A stretch of 64,000 nt of DNA, taken from positions 1 through 64,000 of the forward strand of contig NZ_SCMP01000001.1 of assembly GCF_005502935.1 (NCBI RefSeq). The letters are read 5' to 3'. The notes under the pieces are model-generated. The model was not told the DNA's origin, made no database searches, and saw only the letters and a program-made list of their open reading frames with translations. Source of the stretch: Pseudomonas sp. 2FG (lineage in GTDB: Bacteria > Pseudomonadota > Gammaproteobacteria > Pseudomonadales > Pseudomonadaceae). Each line of letters starts with the position of its first letter. Position 1 is the first letter of the stretch. The translations under genes were made by a program, and so were the position numbers. Below, piece by piece: positions 47,112 through 57,158 of the stretch.

Positions 47112-48986
47112 TTAGAAGCGTTCGATCTTCGCCTTGGCTTCCAGCTGGCTGCGGAAGGCAGCGAAATCCTGCTGGCCACTGCGCGAAGCCAGGAAGCGGC
47201 GATACATGCCCTTCTCCTCGTCGCTCAAGGCCTCTTCCGGCTCACTGATACCCTTGAGTTGCAATACCACGTAATCACCATTGCCCAGCGTCACACCGGC
47301 AAAGTTGGGCTTGTCGGCGCCCTCGGGTTTCGGCATGCGGAACAGCGCTTGCAGCACGACAGGCTCAACGCCCTCCTGGCTGCGCGTCGCCGCTTCCACG
47401 ACCTTCCAGGCCTGACCGTCCTGGGCCTGCGCCACCGGCGTTTTACCGTCGCGCAAACCGCTGAGCAAGGCCTGACCCTTGGTTTCGACCGCCTCACTCG
47501 CACGCACCTTAGCCAAGTGCTCGCGAATACTGGCGGCAACCTGCTCGAGCGGCAACTGTTGAGGCTTTTTGTGCTCTTTGGCGCGCAAGATCACCACCGT
47601 ATCGGGATCTAGCTCGATAGCCCCACTATTGGCGCCCTCTTCCAGCACTTCAGGGCTGAACGCCGCCTGAATGACCTGGCGGTTAGCCGTCAGACCTTCG
47701 CCCCCCTCACGACCGAAAGCTGCGCTGGTCTTGACTACCAGCCCTTGCTCTTGCGCAGGCTGTGCCAGGTCGGAGGCCTCGAATGCAGAGTCTTCCAACT
47801 CCTTGGTCACTTCGACAAAGCGCTGCTCAACTTGCTGCGCTTTCAGCTCACGCGCCAGCTTATCTTTCAAACTGGCGAAGCTCGGGACTTCCGGAGCCTG
47901 CACGCCCAGCAGCCTGATCAGATGCCAGCCGTATGTGCTGCGCACTGGAGCGGATACTTCGTTCTTCTGCAAGGCATAGAGTGCCTCTTCGAAGGCTGGA
48001 TCGTAGACGCCCGGGCCGGCATAACCCAGGTCACCGCCATTGGCGGCAGAGCCCGGATCTTGGGAGAACTCTTTGGCCAGCGCCGCGAAATCCTCACCTT
48101 GGGCCAGACGCTTTTTAACTTCTTCGATCTTCGCCTTGGCCTGCTCGTCACTCTGCTTATCGTTGACCTCAACGAGGATGTGCGCAGCTTGACGCTGCTC
48201 AGCCAGGTTGGAAATTTCCTTCTGATAGAGCGCCTGCAGGTCTTCGTCTTTGACTTCAACCTTGTCGAAGAAGGCCTCCTTTTTCAGCTCAATGTAGTCG
48301 AGCACCACTTGCTCGGGGCTCATGAACTGGTTGGCGTTCTCGTCGTAGTAGGCCTTGATCTCATCATCGGTGAGCTTCACCGCTTCGGCATCAGCCTTGA
48401 GGGTCAGGGTAGCGAAATCGCGGGTCTGCTTCTCTAGGCGGGCAAAGGCCAGAACTTCATCGTCGGTCACGAAACCGCTACCAGCCAGGCCGGCACGCAG
48501 TTGGCCGATCAGCATTTCCTGCTCGAGCATCTGGCGGAACTGCAGACGGGTATGGCCCATCTGGCGAATGACTTGGTCGAAGCGATCCGAGCTGAACTTG
48601 CCATCCACCTGAAACTCCGGCGTTTGCAGAATCAGTTGATCGATAGCCGCTTGCGAGAAGGCAAAATCTGAATTTTTAGCACCTTGCAGCAACAGCTTAC
48701 GGTCAATCAGCCCCTTGAGGGCCGCTTCGCGTAATAACTTGTCGTCAAGCAACGAGGCATCAAAATCTTTACCAAGCTTTTGCATCAACTGACGGCGTTG
48801 CATTTCCACCGCCTGACTCAGCTCGTTCTGGCTGATTTCTTCGCCATTAACGTCGGCGGCACTCTGGCGGTTACCCGTGGCATTGAAGATAGCGTCGAAG
48901 CCCGTCAGCGCCATCAAGGCGACGATGACACCGATAATGGTCTTGGCAATCCAGCCTTGTGAATTGTCCCTGATGTTCTGCAGCAT
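47112..48986 (-). CDS. ppiD: PpiD-type periplasmic folding factor
   Basis: A 624-residue protein with one N-terminal membrane anchor (about residues 14-35), a SurA-like N-terminal chaperone region, and a parvulin PPIase domain (about 265-360, QAAHILVEV to STYGWHLIRL). A second, degenerate parvulin-like region follows. PpiD is anchored at the Sec translocon and assists proteins emerging into the periplasm. It is the last protein gene of the tig-clpPX-lon-hupB-ppiD block, with a tRNA-Asp gene between it and hupB. Confidence 0.94.
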   Translation of the reverse strand: MLQNIRDNSQGWIAKTIIGVIVALMALTGFDAIFNATGNRQSAADVNGEEISQNELSQAVEMQRRQLMQKLGKDFDASLLDDKLLREAALKGLIDRKLLLQGAKNSDFAFSQAAIDQLILQTPEFQVDGKFSSDRFDQVIRQMGHTRLQFRQMLEQEMLIGQLRAGLAGSGFVTDDEVLAFARLEKQTRDFATLTLKADAEAVKLTDDEIKAYYDENANQFMSPEQVVLDYIELKKEAFFDKVEVKDEDLQALYQKEISNLAEQRQAAHILVEVNDKQSDEQAKAKIEEVKKRLAQGEDFAALAKEFSQDPGSAANGGDLGYAGPGVYDPAFEEALYALQKNEVSAPVRSTYGWHLIRLLGVQAPEVPSFASLKDKLARELKAQQVEQRFVEVTKELEDSAFEASDLAQPAQEQGLVVKTSAAFGREGGEGLTANRQVIQAAFSPEVLEEGANSGAIELDPDTVVILRAKEHKKPQQLPLEQVAASIREHLAKVRASEAVETKGQALLSGLRDGKTPVAQAQDGQAWKVVEAATRSQEGVEPVVLQALFRMPKPEGADKPNFAGVTLGNGDYVVLQLKGISEPEEALSDEEKGMYRRFLASRSGQQDFAAFRSQLEAKAKIERF

Positions 48987-49085
48987 GCGTCCCCCAGAAA
49001 CGACCGTACTGAAATAAGCGGCCGTGGCGCGTGGGTAGAATCCGGATAGAAGAAAGGCGCACCCGAGGATGCGCCTTCTCGTAAC

Positions 49086-49162
49086 TGGCGGAGCGGACGG
49101 GACTCGAACCCGCGACCCCCGGCGTGACAGGCCGGTATTCTAACCGACTGAACTACCGCTCC
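49086..49162 (-). tRNA. tRNA-Asp (GTC)
   Basis: A 77-base cloverleaf with acceptor GGAGCGG paired to CCGCTCC, anticodon loop containing GTC (stem GGCCT...CGCCGG region), T-loop GGTTCGAGTCC, and an encoded CCA end. It lies between hupB and ppiD. Confidence 0.96.
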
Positions 49163-49215
49163 GCTGCCTGATCAGGAGTGACCCTGACCTGGATGGGCAA
49201 AGGCCCAAAAGACGC

Positions 49216-49488
49216 TTAGTTAACGGCGTCTTTCAGAGCTTTACCAGCTTTGAAACCTGGGATCTTAGCAGCAGCAATGCTGATCGGCTTACCAGTCTGC
49301 GGATTGCGGCCAGTGCGAGCTGCACGCTCTTTAACAGCAAAGGTACCGAAGCCAACCAGTACTACAGAATCACCAGCCTTCAGAGCGCCAGTGACGGATT
49401 CGATTACTGCGTCCAGCGCACGGCCGGCGACAGCTTTCGGGATATCAGCAGATGCGGCGATAGCATCAATCAGTTCCGACTTGTTCAC
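49216..49488 (-). CDS. hupB: DNA-binding protein HU-beta
   Basis: A 90-residue histone-like protein starting [16 protein letters not shown], with the DNA-binding arm [12 protein letters not shown] and C-terminal [10 protein letters not shown]. It forms dimers that bend DNA without sequence specificity. AAGGGG precedes the ATG. It has a strong sigma-70-type promoter of its own at 49582-49611, immediately after lon. Confidence 0.98.
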   Translation of the reverse strand: MNKSELIDAIAASADIPKAVAGRALDAVIESVTGALKAGDSVVLVGFGTFAVKERAARTGRNPQTGKPISIAAAKIPGFKAGKALKDAVN

Positions 49489-49581
49489 TCTAAGTCCCCT
49501 TATTTCTGTTTGAGTTTATTTCTTAATTTTGGGTGAAAGCAAAGCGGGTGCTGGGTGGCCTGCTGACACAAGAAGAGCCGC

Positions 49582-49611
49582 TTTATAACAAGGGCTCTAA
49601 AAATGTGTCAA
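49582..49611 (-). promoter_or_regulatory. Sigma-70 promoter of hupB
   Basis: On the minus strand, TTGACA (perfect -35, 49606-49611) and TATAAA (-10, 49582-49587) are separated by 18 bases. The leader to the hupB ATG is about 85-90 bases. Confidence 0.8.
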
Positions 49612-49624
49612 GGAAGCCCCCCGG

Positions 49625-52021
49625 CTAATGCGTGCTAATTCGCTCCTTGGAATCAGTCTCGCGCTTGTCATCCTTTGCAACCATCTCTGGAGCCGCATCA
49701 GGCAAGGGCTCCGGGGCGTATTGCAGCGCAATTTGCAGGACCTCGTCAATCCATTTAACCGGTTTAATCTGCAGGTCTTGCTTAATATTTTCTGGAATTT
49801 CTTTCAGATCGCGCACGTTTTCTTCCGGAATAATCACGATCTTGATTCCACCGCGATGCGCCGCCAGCAGTTTTTCTTTTAAGCCGCCGATAGCCAGAAC
49901 TTGGCCGCGAAGAGTGATCTCACCGGTCATGGCCACATCTGCACGCACAGGTATCTGCGTTAACGCTGAAACCAGGGCCGTGCACATGCCTACGCCTGCG
50001 CTGGGCCCATCTTTTGGCGTTGCGCCTTCGGGCATATGGATATGGATGTCACGCTTCTCATGGAAGTCCAGGGCGACTCCCAGACTTTTCGCCCGGCTAC
50101 GCACAACAGTGAGCGCGGCGGTGATGGATTCAACCATGACATCACCCAGCGAACCGGTCTTGATCAGCTGTCCTTTACCCGGCACAACAGCCGCTTCGAT
50201 GGTCAACAACTCACCACCTACCTGGGTCCACGCCAAACCAGTAACCTGGCCAATTTGGTCTTGTTGCTCGGCCAATCCATAGCGATATTTGCTCACGCCG
50301 AGGAAGTGCTCCAGCGAATCAGCCGTTACCAACACCTTGAAACGCTTCTCGCGGACGTGCTCCTTGACCGCCTTACGACAAACCTTAGCGATCTGCCGCT
50401 CGAGACTACGCACCCCCGCTTCACGGGTGTAGTAGCGAATCATGTCGCGGATTGCCGCATCCTCAAATTCCAGTTCACCCTTTTTCAGGCCATTGGCCTG
50501 TGTCTGCTTGGGCGCCAGATATTTGACCGCGATATTGATCTTCTCGTCTTCGGTGTAGCCCGGCAGACGGATCACCTCCATACGATCCAGCAAAGGGGCG
50601 GGAATATTCATGGAGTTTGCAGTGCAAAGGAACATCACATCCGAGAGGTCGTAATCAACTTCCAGATAATGGTCATTGAAATTGTGATTCTGCTCAGGAT
50701 CGAGCACCTCCAACAATGCCGAAGCGGGATCGCCACGCATGTCTTGGCCCATTTTGTCGATCTCATCGAGCAAAAAGAGCGGGTTGCGAACACCAACCTT
50801 GGTCATCTTTTGAATCAAACGACCCGGCATGGAACCGATATAAGTACGCCGATGACCGCGAATTTCCGCTTCGTCACGCACGCCACCCAAGGCCATGCGT
50901 ACGAACTTACGATTGGTGGCATGGGCGATCGACTCAGCCAGCGAAGTCTTACCAACACCTGGTGGACCCACCAAGCACAGCACCGGGCCTTTGACTTTCT
51001 TTACCCGCTTCTGCACGGCGAGATATTCGAGAATGCGCTCCTTAACCTCCTCCAGGCCATAGTGATCGGCATCGAGGATGTCCTCAGCCTTAGCCAGGTC
51101 AAGACGCACCTTGCTTTCGGCCTTCCACGGCACATTTACCAGCCAATCGATATAAGACCGCACCACGGTCGCCTCAGCAGACATCGGCGACATCTGCTTG
51201 AGCTTATTCAATTCGGCCTGCGCCTTGGTGTACGCTTCTTTGGTCAAGCCGGCGTCTTCGATGCGCTTTTTCAGCTCGTCGAGTTCGTTATGCCCCTCTT
51301 CGCTATCACCCAACTCTTTCTGAATGGCCTTCATCTGCTCATTCAGGTAGTACTCGCGCTGACTGCGCTCCATCTGTTTCTTCACACGGCCGCGGATGCG
51401 CTTCTCAACCTGCAACAGGTCAATCTCCGCATCCAACAATGCCAGCACATGCTCGACCCGCAGCGACAAATCGGTGATTTCCAGAATTTCCTGCTTCTGC
51501 TCGATTTTCAGCGCCATATGCGCCGCCATAGTATCGACCAGGCGACTTGGCTCATCGATACTGTTCAGCGAGGAGAGCACCTCGGCTGGCACCTTCTTCC
51601 CCAACTGCACATACTGCTCAAATTGACTGAGCAAGCTACGGGTAAAGACCTCCGACTCACGCTCAGCTGCGTCAACTTCCTCAATCAGCGCAACCTCGGC
51701 GCGGCAATGGCCGTCCACTTCGATAAAGCGCTCGATGGAACCGCGCTGCTCGCCCTCCACCAGGACCTTGACGGTACCATCCGGCAGCTTCAACAACTGC
51801 AGCACGGTAGCAACGGTCCCGACACGGTACAACGCATCCTCAACCGGGTCGTCGTCGGCCGGATTTTTCTGCGCAAGCAGAAGAATCTGCTTATCGCCAG
51901 TCATTGCGGCTTCCAGGGCTTCGATAGATTTCTCACGCCCCACGAATAGCGGGATAACCATGTGTGGGTAGACCACAACATCGCGCAACGGCAAGAGAGG
52001 CAATTCGACGGTTGTCTTCAT
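49625..52021 (-). CDS. lon: ATP-dependent protease La (Lon)
   Basis: A 798-residue protein of full length. It has an N-terminal substrate-recognition domain (about 1-200), a coiled-coil linker (about 215-310), the AAA+ module with Walker A GPPGVGKT near residue 355, and the C-terminal protease domain with the Ser-Lys dyad, Ser in [10 protein letters not shown]. It degrades misfolded and regulatory proteins in the cytoplasm. The start at 52021 ([19 protein letters not shown]) is the conserved one. A heat-shock-type promoter precedes it. A long reverse frame inside it is a shadow. Confidence 0.97.
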   Translation of the reverse strand: MKTTVELPLLPLRDVVVYPHMVIPLFVGREKSIEALEAAMTGDKQILLLAQKNPADDDPVEDALYRVGTVATVLQLLKLPDGTVKVLVEGEQRGSIERFIEVDGHCRAEVALIEEVDAAERESEVFTRSLLSQFEQYVQLGKKVPAEVLSSLNSIDEPSRLVDTMAAHMALKIEQKQEILEITDLSLRVEHVLALLDAEIDLLQVEKRIRGRVKKQMERSQREYYLNEQMKAIQKELGDSEEGHNELDELKKRIEDAGLTKEAYTKAQAELNKLKQMSPMSAEATVVRSYIDWLVNVPWKAESKVRLDLAKAEDILDADHYGLEEVKERILEYLAVQKRVKKVKGPVLCLVGPPGVGKTSLAESIAHATNRKFVRMALGGVRDEAEIRGHRRTYIGSMPGRLIQKMTKVGVRNPLFLLDEIDKMGQDMRGDPASALLEVLDPEQNHNFNDHYLEVDYDLSDVMFLCTANSMNIPAPLLDRMEVIRLPGYTEDEKINIAVKYLAPKQTQANGLKKGELEFEDAAIRDMIRYYTREAGVRSLERQIAKVCRKAVKEHVREKRFKVLVTADSLEHFLGVSKYRYGLAEQQDQIGQVTGLAWTQVGGELLTIEAAVVPGKGQLIKTGSLGDVMVESITAALTVVRSRAKSLGVALDFHEKRDIHIHMPEGATPKDGPSAGVGMCTALVSALTQIPVRADVAMTGEITLRGQVLAIGGLKEKLLAAHRGGIKIVIIPEENVRDLKEIPENIKQDLQIKPVKWIDEVLQIALQYAPEPLPDAAPEMVAKDDKRETDSKERISTH

Positions 52022-52079
52022 GATTTCGGCTCTACGGCGGCCATTCGGCCGTAAACAGATGGGAATACCCTTGGCCCTA

Positions 52080-52108
52080 AGATGGGGGCAGCCCTGAGAA
52101 AAAACAAG
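52080..52108 (-). promoter_or_regulatory. Sigma-32-like (RpoH) promoter of lon
   Basis: On the minus strand, CTTGTTT (-35) and CCCCATCT (-10) are 14 bases apart. The -10 matches the RpoH consensus CCCCATnT at every base; the -35 matches CTTGAAA at four of seven. It lies about 60 bases before the lon ATG. lon is RpoH-controlled in E. coli. Confidence 0.75.
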
Positions 52109-52126
52109 CACTGCAGCAGGAAATAC

Positions 52127-52149
52127 AAAGGGGCCCGTAGGCCCCTTTG
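52127..52149 (-). terminator. Hairpin between clpX and lon
   Basis: CAAAGGGGCC and GGCCCCTTTG form a 9-10-bp stem with a short loop, 20 bases after the clpX stop codon. TATTT follows on the minus strand, so it may act as a partial terminator before the lon promoter. Confidence 0.65.
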
Positions 52150-52169
52150 CACTCAAGTCACAGAGTTGA

Positions 52170-53450
52170 TCACGCCTCAGGCACCGCCTTGGCTGGCGGC
52201 TCGCTGTTTTCGTAAATCAGTAGCGGCTTGGACGTGCCGGCGATAACGCTCTCATCGATCACCACCTTGCTAACCTCGGACTGCGAGGGAATCTCGTACA
52301 TGGTGTCGAGCAACACGCCTTCAAGGATCGAACGCAGCCCGCGAGCACCAGTCTTACGCTCCAGCGCACGATGAGCCACAGACTTCAGCGCATCCGGACG
52401 AAACTCCAGATCTACGCCTTCCATCTCGAACAGCTTGGCGTACTGCTTGGTCAGAGCGTTCTTCGGCTCGGTAAGGATCTGCATCAATGCAGCCTCATCC
52501 AGCTCATCGAGAGTCGCGATGACCGGCAAGCGACCAACGAACTCCGGAATCAGACCAAACTTCACCAGGTCATCAGGCTCGACCTGACGCAAGGATTCGC
52601 CCACTTTTTTACCCAGATCGATGCTGCGCACCTCGGCATTGAAGCCGATGCCACCCTTGGTTGAGCGGCCCTGGATGACTTTTTCCAGCCCAGAGAATGC
52701 ACCACCGCAGATAAACAGAATGTTGCGCGTATCAACCTGCAGGAATTCCTGCTGCGGATGCTTGCGTCCACCTTGCGGTGGAACCGAGGCTACAGTGCCC
52801 TCGATCAACTTCAACAAAGCCTGCTGCACGCCCTCGCCCGATACATCACGGGTGATTGAGGGGTTATCCGATTTACGCGAAATCTTGTCGATTTCGTCGA
52901 TGTAGACAATGCCCATTTGGGCCTTCTCAACATCGTAATCGCACTTCTGCAACAGTTTCTGAATGATGTTCTCGACATCCTCACCGACATAACCCGCTTC
53001 AGTCAGCGTGGTGGCATCAGCGATCGTGAACGGTACGTTCAGCAAGCGCGCCAAAGTCTCGGCCAGTAGGGTTTTACCCGAGCCAGTCGGGCCTATCAGC
53101 AGAATGTTGCTCTTGCCCAGCTCGACATCGTCTTTCTTGTCGCGCTGGTTGAGACGCTTGTAGTGGTTGTATACCGCTACCGCCAAAACCTTTTTCGCCC
53201 GCTCCTGACCAATCACGTACTGATCGAGGATGGTGCTGATTTCCTTAGGCGCAGGAAGTTTATGCGCGCTGCTCTCGGCCTGGGCTTCTTGCACCTCCTC
53301 ACGGATGATGTCGTTGCACAGGTCGACGCACTCGTCGCAGATGAAGACCGAGGGGCCGGCAATTAATTTGCGCACTTCGTGCTGGCTTTTGCCGCAGAAG
53401 GAGCAATAAAGCAACTTGCCGTTGTCCTCGCCGTTGCGGGTGTCAGTCAT
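52170..53450 (-). CDS. clpX: ClpX, ATPase subunit of the ClpXP protease
   Basis: A 426-residue AAA+ unfoldase. The N-terminal zinc domain has CSFCGK and CDECVDLC. Then come Walker A GPTGSGKT, the pore loop in AGYVGEDVE, Walker B VYIDEIDK, the ClpP-docking IGF tripeptide in GGIGFNAEV, and the arginine-rich sensor near [15 protein letters not shown]. It unfolds tagged substrates into ClpP. The start at 53450 (MTDTRNGED) is the usual Pseudomonas one. It follows clpP and has a heat-shock-like promoter of its own. Confidence 0.97.
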   Translation of the reverse strand: MTDTRNGEDNGKLLYCSFCGKSQHEVRKLIAGPSVFICDECVDLCNDIIREEVQEAQAESSAHKLPAPKEISTILDQYVIGQERAKKVLAVAVYNHYKRLNQRDKKDDVELGKSNILLIGPTGSGKTLLAETLARLLNVPFTIADATTLTEAGYVGEDVENIIQKLLQKCDYDVEKAQMGIVYIDEIDKISRKSDNPSITRDVSGEGVQQALLKLIEGTVASVPPQGGRKHPQQEFLQVDTRNILFICGGAFSGLEKVIQGRSTKGGIGFNAEVRSIDLGKKVGESLRQVEPDDLVKFGLIPEFVGRLPVIATLDELDEAALMQILTEPKNALTKQYAKLFEMEGVDLEFRPDALKSVAHRALERKTGARGLRSILEGVLLDTMYEIPSQSEVSKVVIDESVIAGTSKPLLIYENSEPPAKAVPEA

Positions 53451-53483
53451 TCGATCAATCCAATCCGGTAGGCTTGAAACACA

Positions 53484-53512
53484 AGATGAGGGCAAATGCG
53501 GGCATTTTCAAG
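53484..53512 (-). promoter_or_regulatory. Sigma-32-like (RpoH) promoter of clpX
   Basis: On the minus strand, CTTGAAA (perfect -35, 53506-53512) and CCTCATCT (one mismatch to CCCCATnT, 53484-53491) are 14 bases apart, the same spacing as at lon. The -35 lies in the loop of a 7-bp hairpin (53497-53518) that follows clpP. Confidence 0.7.
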
Positions 53513-53557
53513 CCCGCAACGCGGCCGCGCATTGCAGGCCGCAACATGACTGATTAT

Positions 53558-54199
53558 TTAGCCAGCCAACTGACGCTTGCTAAGCACCTGATCGATAAGA
53601 CGATATTTGACCGCATCATCGCCGCTCATGAAATTGTCACGATCAGTGTCGCGAGCAATAACGTCGATCGGCTGACCAGTGTGATCCGCCAGAATCTTGT
53701 TCAGGCGATCACGAATGGTCAGGATCTCGCGGGCGTGGATCTCGATGTCCGACGCCTGCCCCTGGAAACCACCCAGCGGCTGGTGAATCATCATGCGCGA
53801 ATGCGGCAGGCAATAGCGCTTACCTGCCGCGCCGCCCGCCAGCAACAATGCCCCCATGCTGCAGGCTTGGCCGATGCAGATGGTGGAGACATCTGGCTTG
53901 ATGAATTGCATGGTGTCGTAGATCGACATGCCCGCAGTCACCGAACCACCCGGCGAGTTGATATAGAGATGAATGTCCTTGTCCGGGTTCTCCGCTTCGA
54001 GGAACAAGAGCTGCGCCGCCACCAGATTGGCCATGTAGTCTTCTACCGGGCCAATCAGGAAAATCACTCGCTCCTTCAACAGGCGCGAATAGATGTCGTA
54101 GGCGCGCTCGCCACGGGCGGACTGCTCGATCACCATGGGCACCAAGCCGCCTGCGGCCTGGATGTCGGGCATTTGCTGCATAAAAGGATTACGGGACAT
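53558..54199 (-). CDS. clpP: ClpP, proteolytic subunit of Clp protease
   Basis: A 213-residue serine protease with a short N-terminal propeptide and the catalytic triad: Ser in [11 protein letters not shown], His in [10 protein letters not shown], and Asp in [10 protein letters not shown]. It forms a 14-subunit chamber fed by ClpX or ClpA. The gene follows tig by 91 bases, with a hairpin between them, and precedes clpX. Confidence 0.97.
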   Translation of the reverse strand: MSRNPFMQQMPDIQAAGGLVPMVIEQSARGERAYDIYSRLLKERVIFLIGPVEDYMANLVAAQLLFLEAENPDKDIHLYINSPGGSVTAGMSIYDTMQFIKPDVSTICIGQACSMGALLLAGGAAGKRYCLPHSRMMIHQPLGGFQGQASDIEIHAREILTIRDRLNKILADHTGQPIDVIARDTDRDNFMSGDDAVKYRLIDQVLSKRQLAG

Positions 54200-54239
54200 G
54201 TATTCCGATCGCTCCCTAGCTAGTCATGTCTCAAATACA

Positions 54240-54267
54240 CATAAGCCAGCACGAAGGCTGGCTTATG
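54240..54267 (-). terminator. Hairpin between tig and clpP
   Basis: CATAAGCCAGC and GCTGGCTTATG form an 11-bp perfect stem with a 6-base loop, 24 bases after the tig stop codon. A T-rich GTGTATTTG follows on the minus strand. It probably attenuates rather than stops transcription into clpP. Confidence 0.7.
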
Positions 54268-54290
54268 GTTGCTCGAACTAAAGGTAGGGG

Positions 54291-55601
54291 TCAGGCTGCT
54301 TGCGGGGCTTCCGCCGGCTTGACCGCTTCTTCGTAAGAGACCTGCTTATCGGTCACATTGGCCTTCTGCAGAACAGTATCTACAACTTGTTCTTCCAGTA
54401 CAACCGAACGCACTTCGTTCAGTTGCTGGTCGTTCTTGTAGTACCAGGACACGACTTGTTCAGGCTCTTGGTAAGCCGAGGCCATCTCTTGAATCAGCTC
54501 ACGCACGCGGGCTTCGTCAGGCTTCAGTTCGAACTGCTTGACCACTTCAGCGACGATCAAACCCAACACCACACGGCGCTTGGCTTGCTCTTCGAACAGC
54601 TCAGCCGGCAGTTGATCCGGCTTGATGTTGCCGCCGAACTGCTGGACAGCCTGCACACGCAGACGATCGACTTCATTGCTCAGCAGGGCCTTCGGCACTT
54701 CGATCGGATTGCCGGCCAGCAAGCCTTCCATCACCTGGTTCTTCACCTTGGATTTGATGGCCTGGCGCAGTTCGCGCTCCATGTTCTTGCGAACTTCAGT
54801 GCGAAAGCCTTCCAGGCCGCCTTCTTTAATGCCGAACAAGGCGAAGAAGTCGTCATTCAGCTCCGGCAGCTTGGGCTCAGAGATGCTGTTGACGGTGACC
54901 GTGAACTCGGCTTCTTTACCAGCCAGATCCAGATTCTGATAATCAGCCGGGAAAGTCAGGCTGAGCACGCGCTCTTCACCGGCTTTGGCGCCGACCAGAC
55001 CGGTTTCGAAACCCGGGATCATGCGATTGGAGCCCAGCACCAGCTGGGTACCCTTGGCCGAACCACCTGCGAATGCTTCGCCGTCGACCTTGCCGACGAA
55101 ATCGATGTTCAACTGGTCGCCGTCCTGGGCATCACGCTCGGCTTTCTCGAAGCGAGTGTTTTGCTTGCGCAGAATTTCCAGCATGTTGTCGAGGTCCGCA
55201 TCAGCCACATCAGCCTGCAGACGCTCGATAGCAATGCCTTCAAAGCCAGCGACCTGAAACTCCGGGAACACTTCGAAAGTAGCGACGTATTCCAGATCCT
55301 TGCCCTTCTCGAACACCTTCGGCTGCACCGCAGGAGCGCCGGCCGGGTTCAGCTTCTGCTCGACAATGGCTTCGTAGAAAGAGGCCTGGATCACGTTGCC
55401 CAGCGCTTCCTGACGAGCGTCAGCTTCATAACGCTGACGAATCACGCTCATCGGCACCTTGCCCGGACGGAAGCCTGGGATCTTGGCTTTAAGGGCGGTC
55501 TGTTGCAGACGCTTGTTGACTTCGGCCTCGATGCGCTCAGCCGGAACGCCAATGGTCATGCGACGCTCAAGAGCGGAAGTGTTTTCAACAGAAACTTGCA
55601 T
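54291..55601 (-). CDS. tig: Trigger factor, ribosome-associated chaperone
   Basis: A 436-residue protein with the ribosome-binding domain (1-115, with the signature loop [11 protein letters not shown] near residue 45), an FKBP-type PPIase domain (about 155-245) and the C-terminal chaperone arms. It binds nascent chains at the ribosome exit. The start at 55601 ([15 protein letters not shown]) is the conserved one; an upstream in-frame ATG would add 21 residues. It begins the proteostasis block and lies downstream of the tRNA cluster. Confidence 0.97.
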   Translation of the reverse strand: MQVSVENTSALERRMTIGVPAERIEAEVNKRLQQTALKAKIPGFRPGKVPMSVIRQRYEADARQEALGNVIQASFYEAIVEQKLNPAGAPAVQPKVFEKGKDLEYVATFEVFPEFQVAGFEGIAIERLQADVADADLDNMLEILRKQNTRFEKAERDAQDGDQLNIDFVGKVDGEAFAGGSAKGTQLVLGSNRMIPGFETGLVGAKAGEERVLSLTFPADYQNLDLAGKEAEFTVTVNSISEPKLPELNDDFFALFGIKEGGLEGFRTEVRKNMERELRQAIKSKVKNQVMEGLLAGNPIEVPKALLSNEVDRLRVQAVQQFGGNIKPDQLPAELFEEQAKRRVVLGLIVAEVVKQFELKPDEARVRELIQEMASAYQEPEQVVSWYYKNDQQLNEVRSVVLEEQVVDTVLQKANVTDKQVSYEEAVKPAEAPQAA

Positions 55602-55736
55602 GGATATTCCTCGTTGCACAGACGTTAGCCGGCCGTTTCCGGCCCCAGAATCAAGGGCATGCATTCTAGTGGGTCAAACTGAAGAAGTCACCACACTGAG
55701 AAGCGGGCAGGAAAACGGGAGGGAAACTATATAAGG

Positions 55737-55821
55737 TGGTGCGGACGGAGAGACTCGAACTCTCACGCCTTGCGGCGCTGGAACCTAAATCCAGTGTGTC
55801 TACCAATTCCACCACGTCCGC
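55737..55821 (-). tRNA. tRNA-Leu (TAG)
   Basis: An 85-base class II tRNA with a long variable arm, acceptor GCGGACG paired to CGTCCGC, anticodon loop TTTAGGT giving TAG, and an encoded CCA end. It is last in the three-tRNA cluster. Confidence 0.95.
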
Positions 55822-55877
55822 GTAACAGGCTTTGAAGCAAAGACGCCAGACTTTGAGGTCTGGCGTCTTTTCGAATA

Positions 55878-55954
55878 TGGGGTGGACGATGGGGATCGAA
55901 CCCACGACAACAGGAGTCACAATCCTGTGCTCTACCAACTGAGCTACGCCCACC
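55878..55954 (-). tRNA. tRNA-His (GTG)
   Basis: A 77-base tRNA whose gene encodes the extra G(-1) opposite discriminator C, diagnostic of tRNA-His. The anticodon loop is TTGTGAC, giving GTG, and CCA is encoded. Confidence 0.96.
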
Positions 55955-55984
55955 ATATTGCGTTACTTGTGCCAAACAGCCTAT

Positions 55985-56061
55985 TGGCGTGCCCGGCAGG
56001 ACTCGAACCTGCGACCATCCGCTTAGAAGGCGGATGCTCTATCCAGCTGAGCTACGGGCAC
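55985..56061 (-). tRNA. tRNA-Arg (TCT)
   Basis: A 77-base cloverleaf with acceptor GTGCCCG and CGGGCAC, anticodon loop CTTCTAA giving TCT, T-loop GGTTCGAGTCC, and an encoded CCA. It is first in the cluster, closest to the promoter. Confidence 0.96.
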
Positions 56062-56089
56062 TTGGCTGTGCTCGACAAGCGGGGCGAAT

Positions 56090-56116
56090 GTTATATACAG
56101 CTTTCACTGCCGTCAA
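56090..56116 (-). promoter_or_regulatory. Promoter of the tRNA-Arg-His-Leu cluster
   Basis: On the minus strand, TTGACG (-35) precedes TATAAC (15-base spacer) or TAACAT (17-base spacer). A GC-rich stretch (TCGCCCCGC) follows at the expected start point, the discriminator type of stringently controlled stable-RNA promoters. Confidence 0.75.
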
Positions 56117-56248
56117 CAGTAAAACGTAAAAAATTCAGTGAGATAAAGGAGTTACGGGAAATTGCTGACCAGCCGCCTTTGCCCGCCCGGCTTGTCATGC
56201 GAGAATGCGCGTCCTTTTTCAATCATTTCCGATGGTTAACCAAGCGTC

Positions 56249-57103
56249 ATGACCGCACAACTAATCGACGGCAAAGCGATCGCCGCTAGCCTGCGCCAGC
56301 AGATCGCCCAACGTGTCGCCGAGCGTCGCCAGCAGGGCCTTCGCACCCCTGGCCTGGCGGTGATCCTGGTAGGCAGCGACCCCGCCTCTCAGGTGTATGT
56401 CTCGCACAAACGCAAAGACTGTGAAGAAGTCGGTTTCCTGTCCCGGGCCTACGATCTGCCGGCCAGCACCAGCCAGACTGAGCTGCGCGACCTGATCGAC
56501 AGCCTTAATGATGACCCGAGCATCGACGGCATCCTGGTTCAACTACCACTACCGGAACACCTGGACGCCTCGTTGCTGCTGGAGCGCATTCGCCCGGATA
56601 AAGATGTCGACGGCTTTCACCCTTACAACATCGGCCGCTTGGCACAACGCATCCCGGTACTGCGGCCCTGCACCCCTAAAGGCATCATGACCTTGCTGGC
56701 CAGCACTGGCGCCGACCTGTACGGCATGAATGCGGTCATCGTCGGCGCCTCCAACATCGTTGGCCGACCGATGGCGATGGAGCTGCTGCTGGCGGGCTGC
56801 ACCGTAACGGTCACCCATCGCTTTACTCGCGACCTGGCTGGCCATGTAGGCAATGCCGACCTGGTAGTGGTTGCCGCCGGCAAACCCGGACTGGTCAAAG
56901 GTGAGTGGATCAAACAAGGCGCTATCGTCATTGACGTTGGGATCAACCGCCAGGAAGACGGCAAGCTGGTCGGCGACGTGGTATACGAAACCGCCCTGCC
57001 TCGCGCCAGCTGGATTACCCCGGTGCCGGGCGGCGTGGGCCCGATGACTCGCGCCTGCCTGCTGGAAAACACCCTGTACGCCGCCGAACATCTACACATT
57101 TAA
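56249..57103 (+). CDS. folD: Methylene-tetrahydrofolate dehydrogenase / cyclohydrolase
   Basis: A 284-residue bifunctional enzyme that converts 5,10-methylene-THF to 10-formyl-THF. The N-terminal domain has [15 protein letters not shown] with the catalytic Lys, and [13 protein letters not shown]. The NADP-binding domain has [14 protein letters not shown], and the C-terminal signature is [20 protein letters not shown] terminator follows. Confidence 0.97.
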   Translation: MTAQLIDGKAIAASLRQQIAQRVAERRQQGLRTPGLAVILVGSDPASQVYVSHKRKDCEEVGFLSRAYDLPASTSQTELRDLIDSLNDDPSIDGILVQLPLPEHLDASLLLERIRPDKDVDGFHPYNIGRLAQRIPVLRPCTPKGIMTLLASTGADLYGMNAVIVGASNIVGRPMAMELLLAGCTVTVTHRFTRDLAGHVGNADLVVVAAGKPGLVKGEWIKQGAIVIDVGINRQEDGKLVGDVVYETALPRASWITPVPGGVGPMTRACLLENTLYAAEHLHI

Positions 57104-57117
57104 GCCGTGCAGACATG

Positions 57118-57147
57118 AGAAAGGCCGCAGAAGCGGCCTTTCTTTTT
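57118..57147. terminator. Terminator between folD and cysS
   Basis: AGAAAGGCCGC and GCGGCCTTTCT form an 11-bp stem with a 4-base loop, then TTTT. The genes converge here. Confidence 0.92.
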
Positions 57148-57158
57148 ATGACGGAGAG

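Noticed and set aside
50036..51949. 637-codon frame antisense to lon
   Set aside because: Shadow of lon; Leu/Gln/His-rich with no family match that I can recognise.
54300..55628. 442-codon frame antisense to tig
   Set aside because: Shadow of the trigger factor gene, no domain and no ribosome binding site.
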